Positions 15,945-25,198 of a stretch of DNA of 64,000 bases are shown here, piece after piece. How positions within the stretch are numbered: position 1 is the stretch's first letter; each line of letters opens with the position of its first letter. Both the position numbers and the translations under genes were made by a program. The notes under the pieces are model-generated. The model ran no database searches and was not told where the DNA came from. It worked only from the letters and a program-made list of their open reading frames with translations. Origin of the DNA: Chryseobacterium indologenes (GTDB lineage Bacteria > Bacteroidota > Bacteroidia > Flavobacteriales > Weeksellaceae); NCBI GenBank assembly GCA_001013295.1, contig LAZY01000099.1:1-64000 (forward strand), written 5' to 3'.

Positions 15945-16646
15945 ATGAACATTTTTAAAAGATTATTAACAATTGGGAAAGCGGAGATCCATTCTGTGAT
16001 TGACAGCTTTGAAGACCCTATCAATGCAACGGAACAGGGAATCCGTGAAATGAAAGAACAGCTGGGAAAAAGCATCGAGGCTCTGGCACAACTGAAAGCT
16101 CTTACTATTCGTAAAAAGAACGAAGCAGAAGCAGAAGAACAGACCGCTAAAGACTATTACAACAAAGCCATTGTCATCGTACAGAAAGCAGAAAAAGGAG
16201 AAGTAGAGACTGCCGAGGCAGACCGTCTTGCCAAAGAAGCCCTGAAAAGACAGACTTCTTCACAGGAAAAATCCCTTGAACTACAGAAAGAGCACGAAAA
16301 ACTCCATGCAGAATGCGAAAAAATGCAGGGAAATATCAATCACCTGAAATCAAGTATCGCCAAATGGGAAAATGAACTGAAAACCCTGAAAGCAAGAGTA
16401 CAGGTGAGCGAAGCGACTAAAGACATCAACCAGAAAATGACCCAGATGGATACCGGAAGTACTGTAAGCATGCTCGAAAAACTAAAAGACAGAGTAGTAC
16501 GGCAGGAAGCACTTGCTGATGCCTATGCCGATCTTTCAAAATCAGGAAAAACGATTGATGAAGAAATTGATGCCATCGTCAATAATAAAGATACCGAGGC
16601 TGAAGAAGCTTTAAACAGATTAAAAGAAACACTTAAAAAAGGCTAA
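15945..16646 (+). CDS. pspA: PspA/IM30-family membrane-stress protein
   Basis: This is an ESCRT-III-like membrane-remodelling protein that coats and repairs the inner membrane under stress. The 233-aa sequence is almost entirely coiled coil. The N-terminus is the family signature MNIFKRLLTIGKAEIHSVID, followed by EDPINATEQGIREMKEQL. The helical hairpin includes KRQTSSQEKSLELQKEHEKL and ends with MLEKLKDRVVRQEALADAYA. It lies between the YbjN-like gene and the YqiJ-like gene (3 nt gap), in a layout seen in many bacteria where PspA is linked to flotillin rather than PspBC. Regulation is probably by the divergent XRE protein. Confidence 0.92.
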   Translation: MNIFKRLLTIGKAEIHSVIDSFEDPINATEQGIREMKEQLGKSIEALAQLKALTIRKKNEAEAEEQTAKDYYNKAIVIVQKAEKGEVETAEADRLAKEALKRQTSSQEKSLELQKEHEKLHAECEKMQGNINHLKSSIAKWENELKTLKARVQVSEATKDINQKMTQMDTGSTVSMLEKLKDRVVRQEALADAYADLSKSGKTIDEEIDAIVNNKDTEAEEALNRLKETLKKG

Positions 16647-16649
16647 TCT

Positions 16650-17312
16650 ATGACCTTTCAGGAATTTTTAAATATTGCGTTTTCTCCGGTGAATACGGTG
16701 CTGACAGTCTTACTAGGGCTTTCAGTGATCTATTGGCTGTTTACCATAATTACAGGGCTGGATATTGATATAGGAATTCATTCTCATATGGATATTGATG
16801 CTGACGCCGATGTGGATGTCCCGGATGGTCATTTCCATCCTTCAGATCACGACCCTTCCGCCTGGATGCACTTTTTGAAATTTCTGAATCTGGATATTGT
16901 TCCGGTGACGTATTTCCTTACATTGTCATTACTGGTTACCTGGCTGGGATCATTTTACCTGAACTATTTCTTTACCCTTCCTACCTGGGCCGGGATATTA
17001 GCTATATTTCCTTTATTGATCGGCGGAATGCTGATTACAAAAGTAGTTTTGGAGCCACTCAATCCCTTTTTTAAAGAGATCAATCACAAAGGAGAAGCGC
17101 CCTATGCCTTTCTGGGAAGAGAAGGTCGCCTGAAATCAAGCATTCAGGATGATAAAATAGGAATGATGGAAGTCTTTATCGGAAGCGATCCTATGACGCT
17201 GATGGTGAGAAGTAAAGACGGAAGCAGGCTGGAATACGGAACTCATGTCATGATTGTAGACGAAGAGCCGGACAAGAGGATCTATTACGTACAAAGATCA
17301 ATGAGATACTAA
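16650..17312 (+). CDS. YqiJ-like membrane protein with OB-fold tail
   Basis: This is an inner-membrane protein of the YqiJ/NfeD type that usually partners flotillin. A first transmembrane helix (about 15-35) is followed by a loop rich in Asp and His (about 36-70, with HSHMDIDADADVDVPDGHFH). Two or three further helices (about 82-140) come next, then a soluble OB-fold-like domain (FLGREGRLKSSI; IGMMEVFIGSDPMTLMVRSK). The 220-aa length fits YqiJ. It starts 3 nt after pspA and precedes the flotillin gene by 127 nt. The Asp/His loop could bind metal ions; that is speculation. Confidence 0.75.
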   Translation: MTFQEFLNIAFSPVNTVLTVLLGLSVIYWLFTIITGLDIDIGIHSHMDIDADADVDVPDGHFHPSDHDPSAWMHFLKFLNLDIVPVTYFLTLSLLVTWLGSFYLNYFFTLPTWAGILAIFPLLIGGMLITKVVLEPLNPFFKEINHKGEAPYAFLGREGRLKSSIQDDKIGMMEVFIGSDPMTLMVRSKDGSRLEYGTHVMIVDEEPDKRIYYVQRSMRY

Positions 17313-17331
17313 AAAACAAAGACTAATAACC

Positions 17332-17394
17332 ATGTTAACTCTCTTTTTGATCATGCTGAATTATATCATGGAGATTATTCTCCGGTATTTTTAA
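17332..17394 (+). CDS. Possible 20-residue hydrophobic peptide
   Basis: An ATG-to-TAA frame encodes MLTLFLIMLNYIMEIILRYF, a single putative membrane helix with one acidic residue and an arginine near the end. It lies in the 127-nt gap between the YqiJ-like and flotillin genes, on the coding strand. Very small membrane peptides do occur in stress operons. At this length the frame could be chance, and no ribosome site is obvious. Confidence 0.25.
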   Translation: MLTLFLIMLNYIMEIILRYF

Positions 17395-17439
17395 AACAAA
17401 AAAAACACATTCACATATAAACTATAAACTTATAAAACT

Positions 17440-19461
17440 ATGAACTTACCTTTAATTGCTGGAATTATTATTGTTGCGGTAGCAACAATCGGATTGATTT
17501 TCTGGATTTTATCGATGTATAAAAAAACCGTTCAGGGAATCGTTATTTTAAGAACTGGTTACGGAGGTACAAAAGTCTTCTTCAATGCAGGGATCGTTAT
17601 TCCTATCATCCACCGTATGGAATCTATGGATATTTCCGTGAAAAAACTGGAAATCTCAAGAGAAGGAAGAGCGGGTCTGATCTGTAAAGACAATATGAGA
17701 GCTGATATTCAGGTAGCTTTCTTCATCCGTGTCAACAAATCGGTAGATGATATTGTCAATGTAGGACAGACGATCGGATGTCAGAGAGCTTCAGATGCAC
17801 AAACCTTAAGAGAGCTTTTTGAAGCCAAATTCTCGGAAGCCCTTAAAACCGTAGGAAAGAAATTTGATTTTACAGAATTATACGAAGCAAGAAGTGAGTT
17901 CCGCCAGGAAATTCTGGACATCATCGGAACAGACCTGAACGGATATGTTCTGGATGACTGTGCCATCGATTATCTTGAGCAGACTTCTATCGACAAATTA
18001 GATAAAGATAATATCCTTGATTCTGAGGGAATCAAAAAAATTACAGAACTTACGGCTACACAAAACATTAAAGCGAATCAGGTGCGTCGTGATGAAGAAA
18101 AAACAATTACGAAGCAGAATGTAGAAGCCCGTGAAGCCATTCTGGAGCTTGAAAAACAATTGGCGGAAAAAGAAGAATCTCAGAAAAGAGAAGTGGCCAA
18201 CATCAAAGCCCGTGAAAATGCCGAAATCTTAAAAGTAGAAGAAGAAGAGCGTCTGAGATACGAAACAGTACGTATTGCTACAGAAGAAAAATTACAGATT
18301 GCAGAAGAAAATAAGCTCCGCCAGGTGGTTATTGCTGCTAAAAATAAAGAGCGTGCAGATCTGGTAGAAACAGAAAGAGTATTAAAAGATAAAGCCCTTG
18401 AAGCTACAGAAAGAGAAAGAATTGTTTCCCTTGCTCAGATTGAAAAAGAAAAGGCAATAGAATTAGAGAAGAAAAGCATTCAGGATGCGATCCGTGAGCG
18501 TTTGACGATGGAGAAAACAGTAGTGGAAGAGCAGCAGGGAATCAAAGATCTTGAAGCGTTCAAAACAGCAGAAAGAAACAAGCAGGTAGAAATCACCGTA
18601 GCGACTCAGGAAGCAGAGAAAAAGCTGATCGAAGAGACCAGGGCAGCAGAGTCCCGCAGGCTGGCAGCAGAAAAAGATGCTCAGAAATATGTGATCGAAG
18701 CACAGGCGAAAAGAGATGCCGCAGAGAAAGAAGCAGAAGCACGTAAGATCATCGCTGATGCAAAAGCGAAAGAAGAAGCAACAGTAGGATTATCTGAAGC
18801 TCAGGTATTGCATGCGAAAGCTGATGCTGCAGAAAGACAAGGAATCGTAGAAGCAATTGTCATTGAGAAAAAAGCAGATGCGTCCAAAAAAGAAGGAATT
18901 GCACAGGCTGAAGTGATCAAAGAAAAAGCACTGGCAGAAGCTGCAGGAATCAATGAAAAGGCAGAAGCGATGAAGAAACTGAACGAAGCCGGAAAAGACC
19001 ACGAAGAATTCCGTCTTCAGCTGGCCAAAGAAAAAGATGTGGAACTGGCTCAGATCGCTATTCAGAAAGATATTGCAGATGCACAGGCATTGGTATTGGC
19101 AGAAGCCTTTAAAACAGCAAAAATTGACATCGTGGGAGGTGACAATACTTTCTTCGACAATGTGATCCGTCAGGTTTCTGCAGGAAAAGGATTGGATAAA
19201 TTCGTCAGTCACAGTGAAAATGCACAGATCGTAAGAGAAAACCTTTTAGGTGACGGTGAAAACATCATCGGAAAAGTGATGGGAATGGTTGATAAATATA
19301 AAATCTCCTCGGATGACATCAAAAATATGAGCATTGCTTCCCTGATCTTCAGGCTGAACGGACTTGCCAATCAGCAGGAAAAAGGAATTTTGGAAAGAGC
19401 TCTTGACATGGCCAGGCACCTTGGCGCAGAAAATAAACCGGTCAATAACAACCACGTTTAA
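17440..19461 (+). CDS. yqiK: Flotillin-family protein (YqiK-like)
   Basis: This is a membrane-microdomain scaffold of the flotillin/SPFH family. An N-terminal membrane helix (about 3-25) is followed by the SPFH/band-7 domain (about 40-200: VILRTGYGGTKVFF; DNMRADIQVAFFIRVNKS). A very long Glu/Lys/Ala-rich coiled coil (about 210-540) comes next, then a globular tail with ALVLAEAFKTAKIDIVGGD, typical of YqiK. The 673-aa length is longer than E. coli YqiK (about 550 aa), mainly through the coiled coil. It sits downstream of the YqiJ-like gene, the usual pairing, and is followed by a terminator-like hairpin that may limit transcription of the ATPase gene. Confidence 0.88.
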   Translation: MNLPLIAGIIIVAVATIGLIFWILSMYKKTVQGIVILRTGYGGTKVFFNAGIVIPIIHRMESMDISVKKLEISREGRAGLICKDNMRADIQVAFFIRVNKSVDDIVNVGQTIGCQRASDAQTLRELFEAKFSEALKTVGKKFDFTELYEARSEFRQEILDIIGTDLNGYVLDDCAIDYLEQTSIDKLDKDNILDSEGIKKITELTATQNIKANQVRRDEEKTITKQNVEAREAILELEKQLAEKEESQKREVANIKARENAEILKVEEEERLRYETVRIATEEKLQIAEENKLRQVVIAAKNKERADLVETERVLKDKALEATERERIVSLAQIEKEKAIELEKKSIQDAIRERLTMEKTVVEEQQGIKDLEAFKTAERNKQVEITVATQEAEKKLIEETRAAESRRLAAEKDAQKYVIEAQAKRDAAEKEAEARKIIADAKAKEEATVGLSEAQVLHAKADAAERQGIVEAIVIEKKADASKKEGIAQAEVIKEKALAEAAGINEKAEAMKKLNEAGKDHEEFRLQLAKEKDVELAQIAIQKDIADAQALVLAEAFKTAKIDIVGGDNTFFDNVIRQVSAGKGLDKFVSHSENAQIVRENLLGDGENIIGKVMGMVDKYKISSDDIKNMSIASLIFRLNGLANQQEKGILERALDMARHLGAENKPVNNNHV

Positions 19462-19481
19462 TTCAGCAACGCTTAAACTAT

Positions 19482-19518
19482 AAAAAACTCTCATTGAAAT
19501 ATCCATTGGGAGTTTTTT
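19482..19518 (+). terminator. Hairpin with T-run between flotillin and AAA genes
   Basis: AAAAAACTCTC (19482-19492) pairs with GGGAGTTTTTT (19508-19518) with one G-U pair, and the T-run forms the descending arm. It is an intrinsic-terminator shape inside the operon, so the downstream ATPase may be transcribed at a lower level. Confidence 0.6.
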
Positions 19519-19538
19519 AAACAGACTCATACAAGGAT

Positions 19539-19555
19539 CTGCTGTCCCACAGCAG
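19539..19555 (+). promoter_or_regulatory. Small perfect hairpin before the AAA ATPase gene
   Basis: CTGCTGT and ACAGCAG form a 7-bp perfect stem with a CCC loop, 23 nt upstream of the start codon. It could affect translation initiation or mRNA processing; no known family is recognised. Confidence 0.35.
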
Positions 19556-19578
19556 TAATGACAACTTAAATAAATACG

Positions 19579-22500
19579 ATGTCAGAACAACTTAATTCCG
19601 GAACCTACGAAATTATTCAGAACCGTCTGAGTGAGCAGAAGAATGACCTTATTCAGAGGCTTCAAAAGTTGAATGAGAGCCGTAAAAATATATTTGGAGG
19701 GGTAGATTTTTCTCTTATTGCGAACGAAAGGATTTCAACAGAACACAGCTGTATCGCCAAAGACATTTATTCTTTGGGAGATCACCTGATCTTTGGTTCC
19801 AATGCGCATTTAGGCCTACAGACTGAAATCAATATTTCGGATGTTTTTTCAATATATAAAATTGATCAGAATCGGTTTGAGCCTCAGGATTATAGCTTAA
19901 TCCATGATGAGGTTTTTATCGATGAATTTAAAAACCTTTATAAATACTACAGGAATACTTTTTTTGCCAGATTTGCCTTTACGGAAAACTATCTTTATAT
20001 GGTTTTTCAGCTTTCTGAAAGTACTACGGACATCAAAGCATTCAAATGGCTTATTAAAGAAAACCGGCTGATCTATGTAGATTCAAGAAGTGCTTCAGAA
20101 ACATCATATCCTCAGCAGCATGGTTTTGTATGGACAAAAGCGACCAGAGATATGCAGAGATCCGGGAAGCATCCCCATATTTCTCTGGCAGACAAAGTTT
20201 TTGTAGAAAGTATTGGCGGTGATATTACCATCAAGGTAGAAGACAATACCGATACGGGAAAAGGAATCTATTCCGAAGATGTGATCCATAAAGATCAGAA
20301 TCTTGATGATGCGGAGATCTATTTCTGTGATCTGGATAATCTTGTTTTGTTTAAAATAAAACCTTACCAGGAAACAGAACGTTATTTTATTTACAATCAT
20401 AAAGAAAAGACCGTTTCCAGAGCAGATGCTCTTAAATATTCAGGATTGTTGCTTCCTGAAAATCAGGGTGTATTGTTTTCCAATGGTTATGCACTTCAGA
20501 CCGGAGGATTGAAAGTGATCTCTCAGGATCAGAACCGGTTATATTATCTTAAAACAGTCATTGAGCCAAACGGAGAGAACTTTTTATATGTTTTTTATGA
20601 TGATAAAACGAACAATTATCAGCTGATTTCGTACAACATCATTACCCAGACGATAGAAACACCGATCCGTTGTAGCGGATTCACGTTCTTGAATGACGGA
20701 AAGCTGATCTATCTCCGTGAAAGCATAGAAACCACAAAAAATCATCTTGCCCAGATCTGGCAGACTCCTTTTTCCAAAGAACTGCTCCCGAATGCTGAAA
20801 AAGCAGACAGTTTAATTTACAAAATCGGGAATAAGGATATTGTAAGAGTAATGGCAGAAAGCCAGGAACTGATTACCCTTCTTAATAAAAAAGATTCTTA
20901 CAGCGGGCTTTATAATGATATTGTAAAACTTTCCACGTTTATCCTGGACACTTACTATTTCCTTGGCGAAGCAGAAGTTCAGAAACTGGATCAGCCATTG
21001 AAAGAGATCCGGGGAATTGCCCATTCTGCGATCAATGAATATGAAAAAGTAGTAGAGCAGAGAAAAAATACAGAAGAAGCCTTAGAAAAGATCAAGCATT
21101 CCTGTGACAAAATTCTTGATGATACCAAAAGGCTTCACTATTCCCAGCTCACGGATTATATCGATGCACTTTCGCAGATCAGAGCTTTAAGAGGTGAAGT
21201 TACAGGGGCCAGAGAACTCAAATATGCAGATGCGGCTTTATTGGATATACTCGAAAAGTCCTTGGCAGACCGTTATACGGAACTTTCAAATGCCTGTGTT
21301 GAATTTCTTCTTCAGGAAGGAGCATTATTGCCTTATGAAGAGAAAGCTCAGAAAATATCAGAAGATATTATTGCCCTGCAAAAAGCGGTAGATGCAAAAA
21401 CCATAGATGAAAACATCAATACCTTATCCGGGCAGCTGGAATTGCTGGTAGATATTGTCAACAATTTAAAAATAGAAGATACTTCCCAATCTACCCAGAT
21501 TATTGAAAATATCTCGTTGATCTTTGCCCGCCTGAACCAGGAAAGATTAGAGCTTAGCAAAAGAAAAAGAGAAATTTCCGGAAAGGAACTTGCTTCAGAT
21601 TTTCAGGCACAGATCACTTTATTTGATCAGTCTGTCATTAATTTTCTGGAGCTTTCCCAGACGCCGGAGAAATGTGATGAATACCTGACCAAGCTTTCCA
21701 TTCAGTTGGAAGAAATGGAGACGAAATTTATCGATTTCGAAGAATTTATCCAACAGATAGGAACCAAAAGAGAAGAAGTTTACGAACATTTCCAGAATAA
21801 AAGGGTACAGCTTACCGAATCGAGAAATAAAAGAACACAGAATCTTTTTGACGCGGCTCAGCGAATTCTGAAATCTGTACAGACCAAGGCAGAATCCTTT
21901 GACTCTGAAAATGAGATCAACGGCTATTTTGCAGCAGATCTGATGGTAGAAAAGGTAAGAGATCTTGCCAGACAGCTTGCAGAACTGGAAGATTCCGCAA
22001 AATCGGAAGAGATTCAAACCCTGTTAAAAACATCCCAGCAGGAAGCGGTAAGAAAACTTAAAGATAAAAAAGAGATCTATGCAGATGGAGAAAGCGTTAT
22101 TGCCTTGGGAGACTATAAATTTGCGGTCAATCAGCAGAAACTCGATCTTACTCTGGTGCTGAGAAATGCTCAATACTATTATTACCTTACCGGAACGAGC
22201 TTTTATGAACCGTTGAATTTCAATACGGCAGATGAATTCAAAGAAGTCTGGAACCAGGAATTCGTTTCAGAAAACAGCCGTGTCAAAAGATTTGAATACC
22301 TCGCCTGGAACGTATTTTCTACCCATAAAGAGGTTGCAACGGACCAGCAGAATGAGCTGGCTGTACAGCAGTTTACTGCAGAACATTTCGGAGAAGGTCT
22401 CGTAAAAGGAATTCACGATAAAGACGCACAGAATATTGTGACCCGGCTGCAGCAAATACATAATGAGCTTGGACTGATGAGGTTCACCGCACAGGAAAGA

Positions 22501-24381
22501 GCACTGGCCCAGCTGTTCTGGTTTTTCCTTGATAAAGAAAGAAAAGACTATTATACCAGGCAGTTTGAAGCGGCAGCTATCATCTCCCAGTCGTTTACCT
22601 CAAAACAGGGGTTTGAGTATTTAAACAGAGAACTGGCAGAAGAAATGAATGCTTTTGCATCAACGCATACCATTCTTAAAGAAACAGATTGTATCAACGC
22701 TGCGCTGTATCTGAAGCAGGAAGACAGAGAAAACTTCATAATCTCAGAAAAAGCAGGGGCTTTGTATGAATTATTTCTGAAAGAGCTGAAAGAAAAAGGC
22801 AAAGATCTTGAGTTTATGACCCAGATCCAGGCGATGTATCAATATCCTTCAGCATGTTATTATATCGCAGAAAGTGCGTTGCAGGCTTTTGATCCGCAGG
22901 CTGGGAAGGATATTGTACAGGAAACAGCCGGGTTTATCATCACTCAGAAGCTTGATCCGAAAAATATCAAACATATCTCTTATGAGGTCACCATTAAAGA
23001 ACTGAAATCCCTTGAAAAGGATACGGAATATCATCTGAATTATTTTGAATTTGTATCCCGCCTGAGTCATTTCAATACGGTGACCGTTCCCAAGTATAAA
23101 CGCCTTCAGGAATTGAAATTCGGTTGGGTAGATGAAAAGAAAAAAGAATTAAAACTCGATACATTTAAGCCACAGATCCTGAGTTCTTTCGTCAGAAATA
23201 AGCTGATCAACAATGTTTATTTCCCGCTGATCGGAGCCAACCTTGCCAAACAGCTGGGAACGGTAGGTACAGACAAAAGAACAGACAGAATGGGAATGCT
23301 TCTTCTGGTATCTCCGCCGGGATATGGAAAAACGACCCTGATGGAATACATGGCAGAACGTATGGGCTTGGTTTTCATGAAGATCAACGGTCCGTCTTTA
23401 GGCTATGATATTGTTTCCACAGATCCGGCAGAAGCTAAAAATGCGGGAGCAAGACAGGAACTTGAAAAACTGAACCTTGCTCTGGAAATGGGAGACAATG
23501 TGATGTTGTACCTGGATGACATTCAGCACTGCAACCCTGAGTTTTTACAGAAATTCATATCACTGGCTGACGGACAGAGAAAGATAGAGGGAATTTACAA
23601 TGACGAAAGTAAAACTTACGACCTGCGTTCCAAAAGATTCTGTCTGGTAATGGCCGGAAATCCATATACAGAAAACGGAGAGAAATTTAAAATTCCGGAT
23701 ATGTTGGCCAACCGTTCAGATACCTATAACCTGGGAGAAATTTCAGGATCTAAGACGGATCTTTTTGACTTGAGCCTTATAGAAAATGCTTTGATGTCTA
23801 ACGAATATCTGACGAGACTGACCCAGCCGGGAATGGATAACCTGTATGAGCTCTATGATTGCGTAATAACGGATAATCCTGCCGATAACCTGAAAGGGAA
23901 TTTCAGCTCCAATGAAATATCAGATTTCAGAGCAGTACTGAAAAATACCATTATGGTGAGAAATATGGTGCTTAAAGTAAATAAAGAATATATTGCTTCT
24001 GCAGCGATGTCTGATGATTACAGGAATGAACCGCCATTCAAGCTCCAGGGATCATACCGTAATATGAATAAGCTTATTGCACAGATCCAGCCTATTCTGA
24101 AAACGGAGGAAGTTACTCAGCTGGTGCTGAATCATTACCAGAACGAATCCCAGACTTTGACAACTGGGGCAGAAGCCAATATGCTGAAGATGAAAGAGCT
24201 GATCGGGACTATTTCCAATGATGAAACAGAGCGTTGGGATGAAATCAAAAAAACATTTGTCAAAAATAGAACGATAAAAGGTCTGGGTGAGAACGACAGG
24301 ATGTCTCAGATCGTAGCATTACTTGCCCAGTTCGGAGACGGGTTGGAAGGCATTAAAGAAGCTTTGAAAAAAGTGAAATAA
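19579..24381 (+). CDS. Giant AAA ATPase (DNA-repair-ATPase-like) of the PspA operon
   Basis: This 1600-aa protein has a C-terminal AAA domain: Walker A SPPGYGKTTLMEYMAER (Gly1248 region) and Walker B NVMLYLDDIQHCNPEF (about 1308-1323). Arginine-finger-like segments follow (DMLANRSDTYNL). The first 500 residues are beta-strand-rich and contain repeated strand patterns (YLYMVFQLSES; DAEIYFCDLDNLVLFKI). The middle (about 480-830) is coiled coil. Databases usually name the family DNA repair ATPase, but its constant linkage with PspA and flotillin suggests a membrane-stress role, possibly remodelling PspA assemblies. It is the last gene of the operon before a strong terminator. The true biochemical role is unknown. 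Confidence 0.8.
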   Translation: MSEQLNSGTYEIIQNRLSEQKNDLIQRLQKLNESRKNIFGGVDFSLIANERISTEHSCIAKDIYSLGDHLIFGSNAHLGLQTEINISDVFSIYKIDQNRFEPQDYSLIHDEVFIDEFKNLYKYYRNTFFARFAFTENYLYMVFQLSESTTDIKAFKWLIKENRLIYVDSRSASETSYPQQHGFVWTKATRDMQRSGKHPHISLADKVFVESIGGDITIKVEDNTDTGKGIYSEDVIHKDQNLDDAEIYFCDLDNLVLFKIKPYQETERYFIYNHKEKTVSRADALKYSGLLLPENQGVLFSNGYALQTGGLKVISQDQNRLYYLKTVIEPNGENFLYVFYDDKTNNYQLISYNIITQTIETPIRCSGFTFLNDGKLIYLRESIETTKNHLAQIWQTPFSKELLPNAEKADSLIYKIGNKDIVRVMAESQELITLLNKKDSYSGLYNDIVKLSTFILDTYYFLGEAEVQKLDQPLKEIRGIAHSAINEYEKVVEQRKNTEEALEKIKHSCDKILDDTKRLHYSQLTDYIDALSQIRALRGEVTGARELKYADAALLDILEKSLADRYTELSNACVEFLLQEGALLPYEEKAQKISEDIIALQKAVDAKTIDENINTLSGQLELLVDIVNNLKIEDTSQSTQIIENISLIFARLNQERLELSKRKREISGKELASDFQAQITLFDQSVINFLELSQTPEKCDEYLTKLSIQLEEMETKFIDFEEFIQQIGTKREEVYEHFQNKRVQLTESRNKRTQNLFDAAQRILKSVQTKAESFDSENEINGYFAADLMVEKVRDLARQLAELEDSAKSEEIQTLLKTSQQEAVRKLKDKKEIYADGESVIALGDYKFAVNQQKLDLTLVLRNAQYYYYLTGTSFYEPLNFNTADEFKEVWNQEFVSENSRVKRFEYLAWNVFSTHKEVATDQQNELAVQQFTAEHFGEGLVKGIHDKDAQNIVTRLQQIHNELGLMRFTAQERALAQLFWFFLDKERKDYYTRQFEAAAIISQSFTSKQGFEYLNRELAEEMNAFASTHTILKETDCINAALYLKQEDRENFIISEKAGALYELFLKELKEKGKDLEFMTQIQAMYQYPSACYYIAESALQAFDPQAGKDIVQETAGFIITQKLDPKNIKHISYEVTIKELKSLEKDTEYHLNYFEFVSRLSHFNTVTVPKYKRLQELKFGWVDEKKKELKLDTFKPQILSSFVRNKLINNVYFPLIGANLAKQLGTVGTDKRTDRMGMLLLVSPPGYGKTTLMEYMAERMGLVFMKINGPSLGYDIVSTDPAEAKNAGARQELEKLNLALEMGDNVMLYLDDIQHCNPEFLQKFISLADGQRKIEGIYNDESKTYDLRSKRFCLVMAGNPYTENGEKFKIPDMLANRSDTYNLGEISGSKTDLFDLSLIENALMSNEYLTRLTQPGMDNLYELYDCVITDNPADNLKGNFSSNEISDFRAVLKNTIMVRNMVLKVNKEYIASAAMSDDYRNEPPFKLQGSYRNMNKLIAQIQPILKTEEVTQLVLNHYQNESQTLTTGAEANMLKMKELIGTISNDETERWDEIKKTFVKNRTIKGLGENDRMSQIVALLAQFGDGLEGIKEALKKVK

Positions 24382-24405
24382 TACACACCAATTTAATGAA
24401 GATCT

Positions 24406-24440
24406 AAACCGGGCTGTTTCGAATAGAAACAGCCCGGTTT
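24406..24440 (+). terminator. Strong terminator of the PspA operon
   Basis: AAACCGGGCTGTTTC and GAAACAGCCCGGTTT form a perfect 15-bp stem with a 5-nt loop, followed by TT. It lies 24 nt after the ATPase stop codon. Confidence 0.9.
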
Positions 24441-24788
24441 TTATATGCCGGGAATTGTCAGTGATAAAATTGTTACTACTTTATCTGAAACGAAAGCACG
24501 AATAATTTGTAGACAATAATATGTTTCTATACTGTTAAAAATAAAGGACATAGATTATAATCATTCGTGGATTCGTGGCAAAAAATAAACATAGTTCTTA
24601 TGAAAATCTTTTACTTTCCTGCACCTTAAAAACAACATAATATAAAAACCTTTGCGTTTTTCCAACAGATTCATAGCAATCAGAATTGTAGATAAAAAAA
24701 AGAAAATCTGTACCCATAATATTCTATTCTTCTGTATCTGTATCCAAAACTAAAGACTCCATAATTTTGTTTAGCAAGAAAAACACTT
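24441..24788. other. 348-bp non-coding region, mosaic of short repeat motifs
   Basis: No gene is seen. The region contains a doubled ATTCGTGG motif (about 24563-24579) and the string AAAACCTTTGCGTTT (about 24648-24662). The latter also occurs inside the composite repeat near 36045. The distal end carries the promoter of the next gene. It looks like a mosaic of dispersed intergenic repeats. Confidence 0.5.
24762..24769 (+). promoter_or_regulatory. -7 element for the gene at 24789
   Basis: TAATTTTG fits TAnnTTTG and predicts a leader of about 16 nt. The -33 region has only CTG at a 21-bp spacing. Confidence 0.5.
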
Positions 24789-25154
24789 ATGGAAACAATC
24801 ATTCAACATCAGGAGCAGATTCAATATGCTGAAGTCTATATTTCAGACCTATTGATACTGAAAAATATTTTTCTGCAGACACAGGATACAAAGGTCATGA
24901 ACCAGCGTTTCGGGCTTCCTTTCCTTCTGGCCAAAAAGAAAAATGAAATCGTTGCATTTGCCAGCCTTATCCTTCATGAAAACGACAGGATCTCTTTCAA
25001 TGTATATGATAAAAAAGGAATGCCGGAATCGGATAAAAGAAACTTTATTTCCAGGGTTGAAAGCTATTTTAAAAAGAATAATACGCCCAATTTCCGTAAT
25101 GCCGAGCAATTGAAAAATAGCATCAATAATATGGTAGACTGGCTGAACTTCTAA
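24789..25154 (+). CDS. Hypothetical 121-aa protein
   Basis: The family is not recognised. It is a soluble alpha/beta-looking protein with no signal peptide. A central strand-rich part (FLLAKKKNEIVAFASLIL; ISFNVYDKK) is flanked by helices. The end (AEQLKNSINNMVDWLNF) is an amphipathic helix. It is 44 nt upstream of the MocR-type regulator and has its own promoter element, so the three genes up to 27115 may be one transcript. Confidence 0.6.
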   Translation: METIIQHQEQIQYAEVYISDLLILKNIFLQTQDTKVMNQRFGLPFLLAKKKNEIVAFASLILHENDRISFNVYDKKGMPESDKRNFISRVESYFKKNNTPNFRNAEQLKNSINNMVDWLNF

Positions 25155-25198
25155 TAAACCACAGGGAAAATCGTACATTTACTTAAAACCGGAATCCG

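Noticed and set aside
18790..19212. A 140-residue minus-strand frame inside the flotillin gene
   Set aside because: It is the antisense shadow of the Glu/Lys/Ala-rich coiled coil, with an abnormal Phe/Cys/Ser composition.
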